From Caldora sp965222765 (GTDB taxonomy: Bacteria; Cyanobacteriota; Cyanobacteriia; Cyanobacteriales; Coleofasciculaceae), in the NCBI GenBank assembly GCA_965222765.1, contig CBDCVG010000108.1:124001-188000 (forward strand): a stretch of 64,000 nucleotides of DNA. Direction: 5' to 3'. The position numbers and the translations under genes are program-made. Below, piece by piece: positions 35,914-44,635 of the stretch (the first letter of the stretch is position 1; each line of letters begins with the position of its first letter). Under the pieces are notes generated by a model that did not search any database, was not told the DNA's origin, and worked only from the letters and a program-made list of their open reading frames with translations.

Positions 35914-37332
35914 ATGCCCGAGAATTCCTGGTCAGAAAATGATTGTGGGAGTGAGCTTGACCCGATTAGCTCTCTGTTATCTGAGTTGTCAGATGATGAT
36001 TTTGAAAGTGACTTCTTCTTGCAGGGACAAGAAGGACGCCGACGCAAAGCGGCTTTGACATTAACGATAGTTTGGGGTAGCACTATTACCCTACATTTAG
36101 TGTCTTGGGGTTCCTGGTTAATTTGGGGTTTAATGGGGCTCTTAGGAATTCAGGCGCTCAGGTTATTCCTAGCTCGACCTTTAACAACACCTGAACCCCT
36201 CTGCGATGAGGAACAAGCTGACTTTCCTGAGGTTTCCTTACTAGTTGCTGCCAAGAATGAGGAAGCTGTAATCAGTAATTTAGTCGAAATGTTATGTAAT
36301 TTAGATTACCCAAAAGATAAATATGAACTTTGGGTAATTAACGATTACAGTACTGATCGCACACCAGCTTTATTGGAACAGCTCGCTACCAAATACAAGC
36401 AGTTGAAGATACTGCATCGAGCTGCTGATGCTGGTGGTGGTAAATCAGGCGCACTGAATCAGGTACTACCCCTTGCCAAAGGAGAGATTGTAGGGGTCTT
36501 CGATGCAGATGCTCACGTACCCAAAGACTTGCTCAGACAGGTTCTGCCTTTGTTTAACCAGGAGTCAGTGGGAGCAGTACAGGTGCGCAAAGCGATCGCT
36601 AATGCTTCCCTAAATTTTTGGACTAAAGGGCAGATGACAGAAATGGCCTTTGATAGTTTCGTACAACAGCAGCGTACTGCTATTGGTGGTATTGGCGAAC
36701 TACGAGGTAACGGTCAATTTGTCCGGCGCACTGCCTTGGAGCGTTGTGGCAGCTGGAATGAGCAAACTATCACTGATGATTTAGATTTGACCTTACGCTT
36801 GCATCTCGACAACTGGGATATCAGCTTTCTCAACTATCCCCCTGTGGAAGAAGAAGGTGTTACCAACGCTTTGTCACTCTGGCATCAGCGTAACCGTTGG
36901 GCAGAAGGAGGATACCAGCGCTATCTTGACTATTGGCGTCTAATTGTCAGTAATCGTATGGGTACGGGGAAGACCCTGGATTTGTTCAGCTTCTTGCTTA
37001 TGCAGTACTTGTTGCCTGCTGCTACTATACCGGACTTTCTGATGGCGATTGCTGGCAGCCGTCTACCTCTCCTTGCTCCTTTGACTGGGCTCAGTATAAC
37101 GTTTCCCTTAATCGGTATGTTCATTGGATTACGCCGCACACGTAGTAACAAACGCCTTACTTTTTCACAATTCTTTGTCACCCTCTGGCAGACGCTACGG
37201 GGCAACTTCTATCTACTCCACTGGATGTTGGTGATGGTTGGCACTACTGCGCGGATGTCTATACGTCCTAAGCGGTTGAAATGGGTTAAAACAGTACATC
37301 AAGGCACTACATCTGAAAGTTTTGAGTTTTAA
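35914..37332 (+). CDS. mgdA: GT2 glycosyltransferase, likely monoglucosyldiacylglycerol synthase
   Basis: A 472-residue membrane glycosyltransferase: acidic N-terminus, two transmembrane helices (about 45-85), a GT2 catalytic domain with DYSTD, GVFDADAHVP (DxD), ITDDLDLTLRL (acid) and QRNRWAEGGYQRY (QxxRW-type), then C-terminal membrane helices. Layout and the QEGRRRKAALTL segment fit cyanobacterial Sll1377-type enzymes, which transfer glucose from UDP-glucose to diacylglycerol, the first step of galactolipid synthesis. It acts in the cytoplasmic or thylakoid membrane. It converges with lpxB. Confidence 0.75.
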   Translation: MPENSWSENDCGSELDPISSLLSELSDDDFESDFFLQGQEGRRRKAALTLTIVWGSTITLHLVSWGSWLIWGLMGLLGIQALRLFLARPLTTPEPLCDEEQADFPEVSLLVAAKNEEAVISNLVEMLCNLDYPKDKYELWVINDYSTDRTPALLEQLATKYKQLKILHRAADAGGGKSGALNQVLPLAKGEIVGVFDADAHVPKDLLRQVLPLFNQESVGAVQVRKAIANASLNFWTKGQMTEMAFDSFVQQQRTAIGGIGELRGNGQFVRRTALERCGSWNEQTITDDLDLTLRLHLDNWDISFLNYPPVEEEGVTNALSLWHQRNRWAEGGYQRYLDYWRLIVSNRMGTGKTLDLFSFLLMQYLLPAATIPDFLMAIAGSRLPLLAPLTGLSITFPLIGMFIGLRRTRSNKRLTFSQFFVTLWQTLRGNFYLLHWMLVMVGTTARMSIRPKRLKWVKTVHQGTTSESFEF

Positions 37333-37340
37333 TCTCAATG

Positions 37341-38642
37341 TCAGCTTTTCCCGCTAAATTTATGGGTATAATCTGGGACTACTGTAGGGAGAAGTTGAAG
37401 AATTTCCCTAGCTGCACGATCGCATACTCCTACTTCTCCCAATAACTGCCGCATTTTTTGATAATCTGCCAAGGTTTGCTGACGCCTGTTGTGATCAAAC
37501 AGTAGTTCTAAAGCTTCTTTGAGAATATTTTCTGGTGTTGCCTTCTCCTGTAGTAACTCCGGCACAATCGAGCGCATTACCACTAAGTTCGGAGGTGACA
37601 TAAAAGGAATGGTAACTTTCAATATGCGCCCAATCAAGTAAGTGAAAGAACTAACCCGGTAGAAAACGACTTGGGGTACATCCAATAATGCTAGTTCTAA
37701 ATTTACTGTGCCAGACTTAGCGATCGCTAAATCCACAGCTGCCAAAACTTCTTGATTTTTACCAGCAATTACCTTTGCTCTTAAACCATAACGCTTGATA
37801 GCTGCTTCAATAGGACGGCGATAAGCTTCTAGGGACAGAGGAATCCAAAAAGTTGTTTGTTGTTTGTTGTTTGTTGTTTGGGAATATCTCACCATCCCAT
37901 CATCTCCCCATCCCCGCGTCCCCACGTCTCCGCGTCCCATCATCTCCCCTGCATCCAACCGGGACTGCAACCGCCGTGCAGCTTCAAAAACAACTGGCAT
38001 CATATACTTAAGTTCTTGGGGTCTAGAAGCTGGTAAAAGAGCGATCGCAATTTGCTCTGGTTCAATTCCTAATTTAGCTCTGGCTTCCTCTCGGGTTGGA
38101 CTTGATTGCATCTTATCCAATAGAGGATGACCTACCCAACTAACGGAGGCTCCTTTTTTTTGAAAAAAACGGGCTTCTTCTGGGAAAATTGCCAACACAT
38201 GGTCTGTCATCTGTACAATTGTTGCTGTATCGCGACCAACAATAAAAGGAGCAGACCAAACCCAAGATTGGGGAGCAATGTAATAAACTATTGGTACTTG
38301 GGGCAGCTCACTGTGAATAAAATTTCCCAAATTGAGGTTGGGTCCCATATAGTCAATCAACACTACTATATCGGGAGGATTCTGCTGCAGGTATTGCTTG
38401 GCACGACGTTGGATTTTCCAAGTGGGTAGCACAAAAGGCAAAGACTCTAGTACTCCGATTGAGCCAATACCAGTAGTATCACTCAGCAGCTTAGCACCAG
38501 CCTGCGCCATTTTTTCCCCTCCTAAGGCAACAACCTCCAATTCAAAGCCTGCTGTTGCTGCCTGACGTTTCAGTGCTTCAATCAGTAATGCCCCTTGCAA
38601 ATCACCAGAAACCTCTCCAGTACTGATAAAAATCCTTTTCAC
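37341..38642 (-). CDS. lpxB: lipid-A-disaccharide synthase
   Basis: This GT19 enzyme joins UDP-2,3-diacylglucosamine and lipid X to the lipid A disaccharide at the inner membrane. Motifs: FISTGEVSGDLQGALL, GIGSIGVLE, DYMGPNLNLG, YYIAPQSWVW, AIFPEEARFF, WVGHPLLD, LLPASRPQEL, AKSGTVNLELALL. At 433 residues it is about 45 longer than usual. The excess lies at about 231-263, encoded by the composite repeat (GRGDVGTRGWGDDGM ... TTNNKQQTT), just before the conserved IPLSLEAYRRPIEAAI. The lpx operon order is broken between lpxA and lpxB by two other genes. Confidence 0.93.
   Translation of the reverse strand: MKRIFISTGEVSGDLQGALLIEALKRQAATAGFELEVVALGGEKMAQAGAKLLSDTTGIGSIGVLESLPFVLPTWKIQRRAKQYLQQNPPDIVVLIDYMGPNLNLGNFIHSELPQVPIVYYIAPQSWVWSAPFIVGRDTATIVQMTDHVLAIFPEEARFFQKKGASVSWVGHPLLDKMQSSPTREEARAKLGIEPEQIAIALLPASRPQELKYMMPVVFEAARRLQSRLDAGEMMGRGDVGTRGWGDDGMVRYSQTTNNKQQTTFWIPLSLEAYRRPIEAAIKRYGLRAKVIAGKNQEVLAAVDLAIAKSGTVNLELALLDVPQVVFYRVSSFTYLIGRILKVTIPFMSPPNLVVMRSIVPELLQEKATPENILKEALELLFDHNRRQQTLADYQKMRQLLGEVGVCDRAAREILQLLPTVVPDYTHKFSGKS
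37852..37949 (-). repeat. composite repeat inside lpxB
   Basis: Coding strand: gggacgcggagacgtgggga units, spacer gagatattcc, then caaacaa heptamers, in frame. Same orientation relative to coding as in speA and lpxC. Confidence 0.9.
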
Positions 38643-38945
38643 TGTCTCACCCTTTTAAACTGTCGTTGAGTTCTCCGCGCTTTTAGCAGTCGCCATAGTT
38701 ATTAGGACATCAGATGAAAGCTGTATATTGTTTCAATGTACACTTAGTGTCCTAACCCTTGTGGCGAGCGAAACATAAGAAGATTTAGACAAAATTCATC
38801 CCTCAATTTATTCATCTCTGGGCCCAAAAAGAAGACTGGGCTATTTTGTCATAGTCTAAACTCCAGTTGATCAGCATCCAGCCAAGGTTTCTCCGCACTC
38901 GCTGGGGAAACTACTTCAATGGAAACAATTCAGATGACTATACGA
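38643..38945. other. intergenic region between radical SAM gene and lpxB
   Basis: A 303-bp spacer with no open frame; it contains a tgggcccaaaaag segment near 38820 and nothing else I can assign. It may carry a promoter for lpxB. Confidence 0.5.
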
Positions 38946-40568
38946 TTACGCGACTTGATTGACAACAGGTTGCTGTTCTGGCTGGATTTGCTCTGCATTC
39001 AATTGGGACTGCTGGGCTTGCTTGGCCAGGAACAGCTCTAATTGTTGCTGGATTTGCGATCGCACCACATAGCGATACTCGCTGAAATGCTCGGCATAGG
39101 CACAAACAATCAAATAGCTGATCACACCACCTGGATTGTGACGACAGATATTGAACAGATAGGGCCAGAACTTCCAGCGGGTTTTGCGCACCACCCCCTG
39201 CATCCAGAACAAGATCAGCACCCCCAGCACATAGCGCAGCGACTGCCAGGTCACCGGCTTCGGCGCGCGATTCTTCTTGGGAAAATCCACCTCGCCCAGA
39301 ATGCGGTAACAGCGATAGGTGCGATCCAGAAACATCTCCGGATCGTACAGCTGCCAGAAGGTTTGAATATATTCCTGGACGATATCTTCAATCGGGCGGG
39401 TGGGAATAAAGTTCATCAACGTAGTCTGGTTAATATCCCCCGAACCATCCACGAGACGGTCTTCTTTTTTCAAGCGATGCCAGAGCGCCGTATCCGGCAG
39501 CGCTTGCAGAATGCTATACAGCGCTAGAGGAATCCCACTTTCCTGGACAAACCGGACAATGCGATCACCTGCTCCCGGTTTCTCCCCATCGAACCCAATG
39601 ATGAACCCGGCCATAATTCGCAGTCCAGAACGCATGATTTTATCAACAGATTCCCGCAGCGGATCGCGCGTATTCTGGAATTTCTTCGTCACCGTCAGAC
39701 TGTCCTCGTCCGGAGTCTCAATCCCCAGGAAAACGGAGCCAAAGTTACAGGCTACCATCAAATCCATCAGCTCTTGATCCTGAGCCAGATCCACCGACGC
39801 CTCTGTATTGAAGGTAAAGGGATAGCCGCGATCCTGCATCCAGGGCAATAGTGCTTTCAGCAAGAGCTTGACATTCCGTTTATTGCCAATAAAGTTGTCG
39901 TCGACCATAAAAATCGTCTCGCGCCAGCCCAGGTCGTAGAGCGTCTGCAATTCTGCCAGTAACTGTTGCGGCGTCTTAGTCCGGGGCTTGCGACCGTAGA
40001 GCACGATGATATCGCAGAACTCGCACTGAAACGGGCAACCGCGAGAAAACTGCACCGACATCATCGCATAGGCATTCATCTCCAGCAAGTCGTAGCGCGG
40101 AATCGGCGTTTCAGTCACATCCGGCTTCTCGCCACCGGAGCGAAACTTGCCCGACGTTTCCCCCTGCTTAATTGCCTCCACAAACATCGGGATCGTGATT
40201 TCCCCTTCATCCAGAATCAAGAAATCAATCCCTGCTGCCTCGCATTCCTGAGAAAAGGCTGTAGGATAGGGACCACCCGCTGCAACCAATTTGCCGCAAC
40301 GCTTTGCCTCCTCAATTTTCGCCAGCAAATCAGGTTTCTGGACAATCATCCCCGACAAGATCGCCACATCCGCCCAATCCCAGTCTGCATCGGTCAACGG
40401 GCGCACATTGCAATCTACCAACCGCATGTCCCAATCCTGGGGTAACAGGGCTGCTGCCGTAATCAGTCCCAGGGGCGGGACAAAGGCTTTGCGTCCAATG
40501 AGGGAAATGGTACTCTCAAGCGACCAAAAGCTTTTGGGGAATAGCGGATAAATCAGGAGCGCTTTCAT
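38946..40568 (-). CDS. B12-binding radical SAM protein (DUF4070 type)
   Basis: A 540-residue protein: N-terminal cobalamin-binding-like Rossmann domain (about 1-140, with AAGGPYPTAFSQE), radical SAM core with the cluster motif CPFQCEFC (about 180), VDDNFIGNK, and a DUF4070-like C-terminus (RCYRILGEV ... YLFNICRHNPGG). The family includes B12-dependent methylases such as the hopanoid C2-methylase, but the substrate here cannot be told. Its DNA is visibly more GC-rich than its neighbours (many gcg/cgc runs), unlike the flanking lpx genes, suggesting a different origin. It sits between the SxxK protein gene and lpxB. Confidence 0.8.
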   Translation of the reverse strand: MKALLIYPLFPKSFWSLESTISLIGRKAFVPPLGLITAAALLPQDWDMRLVDCNVRPLTDADWDWADVAILSGMIVQKPDLLAKIEEAKRCGKLVAAGGPYPTAFSQECEAAGIDFLILDEGEITIPMFVEAIKQGETSGKFRSGGEKPDVTETPIPRYDLLEMNAYAMMSVQFSRGCPFQCEFCDIIVLYGRKPRTKTPQQLLAELQTLYDLGWRETIFMVDDNFIGNKRNVKLLLKALLPWMQDRGYPFTFNTEASVDLAQDQELMDLMVACNFGSVFLGIETPDEDSLTVTKKFQNTRDPLRESVDKIMRSGLRIMAGFIIGFDGEKPGAGDRIVRFVQESGIPLALYSILQALPDTALWHRLKKEDRLVDGSGDINQTTLMNFIPTRPIEDIVQEYIQTFWQLYDPEMFLDRTYRCYRILGEVDFPKKNRAPKPVTWQSLRYVLGVLILFWMQGVVRKTRWKFWPYLFNICRHNPGGVISYLIVCAYAEHFSEYRYVVRSQIQQQLELFLAKQAQQSQLNAEQIQPEQQPVVNQVA

Positions 40569-40628
40569 AGAGATTTTTTAAATATTAGCTTAATGCAGTA
40601 TTTAGACAGCATTATACAGAGGGGATAA

Positions 40629-41831
40629 TTATATCAACTCTCCTATTACTGCTCTACGTAAAATCTCTGTTACTTCCGCTGCCATACTGGCATCAAGCTC
40701 CACCACTTCTTGGTCTAAATCTCTGGGCTCCAGCTGCTTTGCTCCTTTTATTGCCATACTTAAGCTAATTAACTTAGCTGGCTGCTCTAATTCCAGGGGA
40801 TTCCTTACAACCAACTGTACCAGAGCTACATAAACTGCTTCGGTTCGATTCCTAACACTAGTAGCACCGTTGCCCAACTTAGAGATAATTACTGGGTAGT
40901 CGATCACTTTCTGTAGGCCTAATTTAGCGATCGCTAAATCAATATATCTAGCGGGATCTGTCCCTAGTGCCCTAACTATACTTTCCAGATTATGCCACTG
41001 AACACCAGGTAGCTTAGATGTTTCTGGTAAATGCTCATGCCAACCCACCAGAGACATCATCCTAGTTAAATCATAGGCAGATATACTATTACTGCCCCGA
41101 TGCGTTGGTGCTGTAGAAGTAAGCATTACCTGTTGATTTTTGCTGTCAAACAACTCCGGTTGCTCAATAAAAGGCTTTTCTCCATATCCCCCCAAGAACA
41201 TCAGGTCATGATTACCTGTAATACTTTTTACCCAATCAGTAATCTCTCCCTGGGTATAAAATTGCTTAAACATTACTCCCAAGGCATTAGAAGTTCCTAT
41301 ATTTTCCTCATAACTGACTACTTCTCTAACTAAATCAGAGAAAGAATAATTATTCTCAACCCCTTGTTGATTTGCACCTCGAATATAGCAATTGTCAATA
41401 CTAATATTTGGATAATTTGTATTTAGTCTAGATACCAAATTGAGGATTGGCAATATTTTAGTTGTACTCCAGAATTCATCATTTTTTAGAGCATTTCTTC
41501 CTAGCCATTTAGTCTTGATTTGTTCCTCAACAAAGCTACTAACACAAATACAAGCTTCTGTAATATCTTGATCAAGAAACTTCAGACCTTGTTCATCAAT
41601 TGCCGGTACTTCCCCAATTTGAGGATAAGGACTGAAAGTTGCATCTGCTTTCGGAACAGAAACCAAATTTTTGCCATCGGGTTTAATACTGAGGTAATTA
41701 GGATAATCCTTAATTGTTTGCTTGTAGGGACAAGTTTCAACACCCGTATACATTAATTTCGGGTAATCCTCTACACCACCAGCCGCAGCAGTAAGGAATT
41801 GTTGATAAATTTGTTGTTTGTCATTGGTCAT
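40629..41831 (-). CDS. SxxK serine-hydrolase-like protein (beta-lactamase/PBP fold?)
   Basis: A 400-residue protein without obvious signal peptide. Motifs arranged as in penicillin-recognising enzymes: WSTTKILPILNLV (SxxK, about 121), GTSNALG (SxN-like, about 183) and ISKLGNGATS (KTG-like, about 318). The family is not one I can name. A cytosolic or cryptically exported acyl-serine hydrolase is possible. The N-terminal MTNDKQQ is encoded by a heptamer repeat, so the native start may have been lost or replaced. It lies inside the lpx gene run, 53 bases after lpxA. Confidence 0.5.
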   Translation of the reverse strand: MTNDKQQIYQQFLTAAAGGVEDYPKLMYTGVETCPYKQTIKDYPNYLSIKPDGKNLVSVPKADATFSPYPQIGEVPAIDEQGLKFLDQDITEACICVSSFVEEQIKTKWLGRNALKNDEFWSTTKILPILNLVSRLNTNYPNISIDNCYIRGANQQGVENNYSFSDLVREVVSYEENIGTSNALGVMFKQFYTQGEITDWVKSITGNHDLMFLGGYGEKPFIEQPELFDSKNQQVMLTSTAPTHRGSNSISAYDLTRMMSLVGWHEHLPETSKLPGVQWHNLESIVRALGTDPARYIDLAIAKLGLQKVIDYPVIISKLGNGATSVRNRTEAVYVALVQLVVRNPLELEQPAKLISLSMAIKGAKQLEPRDLDQEVVELDASMAAEVTEILRRAVIGELI

Positions 41832-41889
41832 TGGTTATTGGTCATTGGTCATTGGTCATTTGTTATTTGTCATTTGTTATTTGTCATTC
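41811..41889. repeat. heptamer STRR between lpxA and the SxxK gene
   Basis: Tandem tttgtca, ttggtca and tttgtta units overlap the lpxA stop on one side and the first codons of the SxxK gene on the other. Confidence 0.9.
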
Positions 41890-42726
41890 ATCCTTACTGT
41901 GAGCTTTGCGATTACCGGGAATAGAACCTCGGCGTCCTTTAAGTTGAGACTGTTGCAAAAAGTGGCGCAGATGTTTTATGTGTTCGTTATCTGGCAGTAA
42001 TTCTAGATGCTCTAATGCTTGATTAAAAGTTTGTTCAGAGCGGTAGAGAGTGCGGAAAGCCTTTTTCAGTTGTCCGATTTGAGCTGTAGTGAGTCCAGCA
42101 CGCTTAAGACCAACTAGATTTAGCGATCGCACTCTGGAGGGACTGCCTTCAACTAGCATATAAGGTGGCACATCCCGGTCAATACGACTCATACCACCCA
42201 CCATTGCCAGACGTCCAATATGGACAAATTGATGAATTCCTAATACTCCACCAATTACTGCCTTTGACTCAATGTGAACATGACCTGCTAAAGCCACTGC
42301 GTTAGCAATCACTACAGAATCTTCAATCAAGCAATTGTGAGCAACATGGACGTAAGCCATTAGCAAATTGTTATTACCGATTAGGGTTGCCTCTCCAGCA
42401 CCAGTTGCCCGGTTAACGGTTACATACTCACGAATTGTGTTGTTATCACCAATTCTTACCCAACTGGGAGCACCTTCATATTTTAGATCTTGGGGTTCTA
42501 AGCCAATTACTGCTCCAGGAAAGATTTTATTCCTGGCTCCAATTTCTGTTGGTCCTTCCAACACGACATGAGCACCGATGGTGGTTTCTGGACCAACTTT
42601 CACTTTATTTCCAATCACCGCGTAGGCACCAATGTTAACTGTTGGGTGCAGTTGAGCACCAGGGTGAATAACAGCAGTAGGATGAATCAGTGTTACCAAT
42701 TTTTTAATCCTGAGTACTGAGTCCAA
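41884..42726 (-). CDS. lpxA: UDP-GlcNAc acyltransferase
   Basis: A left-handed beta-helix acyltransferase of 280 residues with hexapeptide repeats from LIHPTAVIHPGAQLHPTV, catalytic-His region YVHVAHNCLIED, and the C-terminal YMLVEGSPSRVRSLNLVGLKRAG. It attaches 3-hydroxyacyl chains to UDP-GlcNAc, the first step of lipid A synthesis. The C-terminal tail of about 20 residues beyond HFLQQSQ is basic and unusual. Start ATG 42726 gives an 11-residue leader before the fold; TTG at residue 10 (LVTLIHP) is an alternative. Confidence 0.95.
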   Translation of the reverse strand: MDSVLRIKKLVTLIHPTAVIHPGAQLHPTVNIGAYAVIGNKVKVGPETTIGAHVVLEGPTEIGARNKIFPGAVIGLEPQDLKYEGAPSWVRIGDNNTIREYVTVNRATGAGEATLIGNNNLLMAYVHVAHNCLIEDSVVIANAVALAGHVHIESKAVIGGVLGIHQFVHIGRLAMVGGMSRIDRDVPPYMLVEGSPSRVRSLNLVGLKRAGLTTAQIGQLKKAFRTLYRSEQTFNQALEHLELLPDNEHIKHLRHFLQQSQLKGRRGSIPGNRKAHSKDE

Positions 42727-43039
42727 TGAAGAGTTGCAGGTTTAATGAATTGACACTCCCCGCGCTAAAGCGTAACTGGCAAGATGCCAGTTCCACAATT
42801 GATACCCTACACCCCACACCCTACAACCTAAACCCTACACCCTCACTCCGAAGGAGTATTTCTCAAGAGAGATACAGGTTAGTCGCTGTGTTACAGGGAA
42901 AATATTAAAGGGATAAGGAGACGCTGGGGGCATAGATTAAACAAAGCAAGAAAATAACCTTTTTTCCCTTCCCCCGCGCCGTAATGGCTTCCTGGGAATA
43001 GAGAATAGAACGTGCTCAAACCGAACATTTGCCAGAGCT
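42727..43039. other. intergenic region lpxA-fabZ with CCCTACA repeats
   Basis: Contains a ccctacaccccacaccctac heptamer-like block (about 42804-42840) and the short palindrome ctggcaagatgccag near 42779. No gene. Confidence 0.6.
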
Positions 43040-43552
43040 CTAATTTACAAGAGAAAACATCAGTTCGCCTCCTGTAACTAGTTGACCATCAACGAATGCA
43101 CTAGCCTGCATCTTGCCAAAACGACGTCGCTTGATAGACAACAGTTCCGTTGTCATTACAAGTTGATCTCCTGGAACCACTGGACGCCGGAAGCGAACTT
43201 TGTCAATACCAGCAAATACGAATAAATTACCATCCATATCAGGCAGTTGGGTTAAGACAATACCACCAACCTGAGCCATCGCTTCCACAATCATTACCCC
43301 AGGCATTATCGGACGTCCGGGAAAATGCCCTTGAAAATATGGTTCGTTAAATGTGACATTCTTGATCCCGACAGCTAGTTTACTGGGAACATATTCAATA
43401 ATGCGATCCACTAACGCAAAAGGATAGCGGTGGGGTAGTATTTTTTGAATTTCTTCCAGGGTAAAAACAGCTTTATTAGATGGATTAGTGTCGGATTGCT
43501 TAGGATTTGTAGAAGAGGCATGGTCAGTTTTAACGTCGGTCAGTGTAGACAT
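43040..43552 (-). CDS. fabZ: 3-hydroxyacyl-ACP dehydratase
   Basis: Hot-dog dehydratase with LPHRYPFALVDRIIEY (catalytic His) and GHFPGRPIMPGVMIVEAMAQ (catalytic Glu), then KVRFRRPVVPGDQL. It removes water from 3-hydroxyacyl-ACP in fatty-acid elongation. I choose ATG 43552 (MSTLTDVKTDHASS, about 170 residues). The longer frame from 43648 runs into the end of lpxC and repeat DNA. It sits between lpxC and lpxA as usual. Confidence 0.94.
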   Translation of the reverse strand: MSTLTDVKTDHASSTNPKQSDTNPSNKAVFTLEEIQKILPHRYPFALVDRIIEYVPSKLAVGIKNVTFNEPYFQGHFPGRPIMPGVMIVEAMAQVGGIVLTQLPDMDGNLFVFAGIDKVRFRRPVVPGDQLVMTTELLSIKRRRFGKMQASAFVDGQLVTGGELMFSLVN

Positions 43553-43610
43553 AGGCTTGCTGTAGTTAGAGCTTTGGTGCTTGGTGCATTTGCTAATAGT
43601 CAATGAACAA

Positions 43611-44546
43611 TTAGCTATTCGCCATTTGTTGAGCCAGCTGTTGAGCAAGTTGGATATGCAGGTTGTGGCTGGCTTTGTAGGCGAGGAAGTGAGCCACAGG
43701 AAATTTTCCTAATAAACTTAAATCCCCTACTAAGTCTAAAAGTTTATGGCGCACTGGCTCATTTGAAAATCTTAAAGGAGGATTAAGCCATCCTTGCTTG
43801 CCACAAACTAAGGCATTTTCCAAGCTACCGCCTTTTATTAAACCAGCTTTTTGCAATCCTTCTATTTGGTGAGCTAAACCAAAAGTGCGAGCCGGAGCGA
43901 TCGCTTCTGCAAAGCTTTCCTGTTCCGGTGTCCAACTATACCATTGATTGCCAATTGCAGGTAAATCAAAGTCAATGCCGTAGGTAAATCGGATGATAGG
44001 AGCTGGCAAAGCAGCAACAAAGGCATCTCCTTGATATATCCAGATTGGTTGTTTGTTGTTTGTTGTTTGGGAATCGGGATATTTTCTTGTCTCCGCGTCT
44101 CCGCGTCCCCGCGTCTCCGCGTCTTCTTGTCCCCCCATCTCCCTTTCTCCGGCAATGACACCCGCTTCCTGGATTGCTTCTACCCAAAGAAGTGCGGAGC
44201 CATCCAAAAGGGGTACTTCGGGACCATTAATCTCAATCCGAGCATCATCAACACCACTGCACGCCAGTGCTGCTAACAGATGTTCTACCGTCCTTACAAA
44301 AACCTCTCCCTTGCTGGGGTCACTCCGGAGTTCTGTAGAAAGTGTTGTCTGATGGACAGCATCGACTCGCGCTTTGATAATTGGTGCTTCCTGTAGATCA
44401 ACCCGCACAAAATAGCGTCCCTCTCCAGGAAGTGCTGGTAGCACCCTTACTGTTGTAGAGATGCCACTGTGCAGTCCCACACCCGAACGTTCAAATATGC
44501 CACCCAAGGTATAGTGATTTTGGATTTGTTTCTCTAATATCACCAT
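43611..44546 (-). CDS. lpxC: UDP-3-O-acyl-GlcNAc deacetylase
   Basis: Zinc deacetylase, the committed step of lipid A synthesis. Motifs: SGVGLHSG near the start, TVEHLLAAL (zinc His), INGPEVPLLDGSA, then SLENALV and PVRHKLLDLVGDLSLLG (zinc His/Asp). At 311 residues it contains an in-frame insertion at about 132-167 (EDAETRGRGDAETRK ... QTTNNKQP) encoded by the composite repeat. It lies after IQEAGVIAGE and before the conserved second half, which argues for a tolerated surface loop between the two LpxC domains. Confidence 0.94.
   Translation of the reverse strand: MVILEKQIQNHYTLGGIFERSGVGLHSGISTTVRVLPALPGEGRYFVRVDLQEAPIIKARVDAVHQTTLSTELRSDPSKGEVFVRTVEHLLAALACSGVDDARIEINGPEVPLLDGSALLWVEAIQEAGVIAGEREMGGQEDAETRGRGDAETRKYPDSQTTNNKQPIWIYQGDAFVAALPAPIIRFTYGIDFDLPAIGNQWYSWTPEQESFAEAIAPARTFGLAHQIEGLQKAGLIKGGSLENALVCGKQGWLNPPLRFSNEPVRHKLLDLVGDLSLLGKFPVAHFLAYKASHNLHIQLAQQLAQQMANS
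44046..44150 (-). repeat. composite repeat inside lpxC
   Basis: Coding strand: gacgcggagacgcggggacg units, spacer agaaaatatcccgattcc, then caaacaa heptamers. The spacer closely matches that of the intergenic copy at 49086 (aaaatattcctaattctc...), which shows a common origin. Confidence 0.92.
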
Positions 44547-44589
44547 GCTGCGATGAAAATTTCTAACATTTTGTTAATGGTTAATTGAC

Positions 44590-44632
44590 AATTAACCATT
44601 AGCCATTAGCCATTAGCCATTATCCATTACCA
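44590..44632. repeat. heptamer STRR (CCATTAG)
   Basis: Tandem ccattag/ccattat units between the bamA stop and the lpxC start. Confidence 0.9.
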
Positions 44633-44635
44633 ACT

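Noticed and set aside
38946..40568. Hopanoid C2-methylase (HpnP)
   Set aside because: Domain layout fits, but the DUF4070 radical SAM group is broad and no hopanoid gene is in the window.
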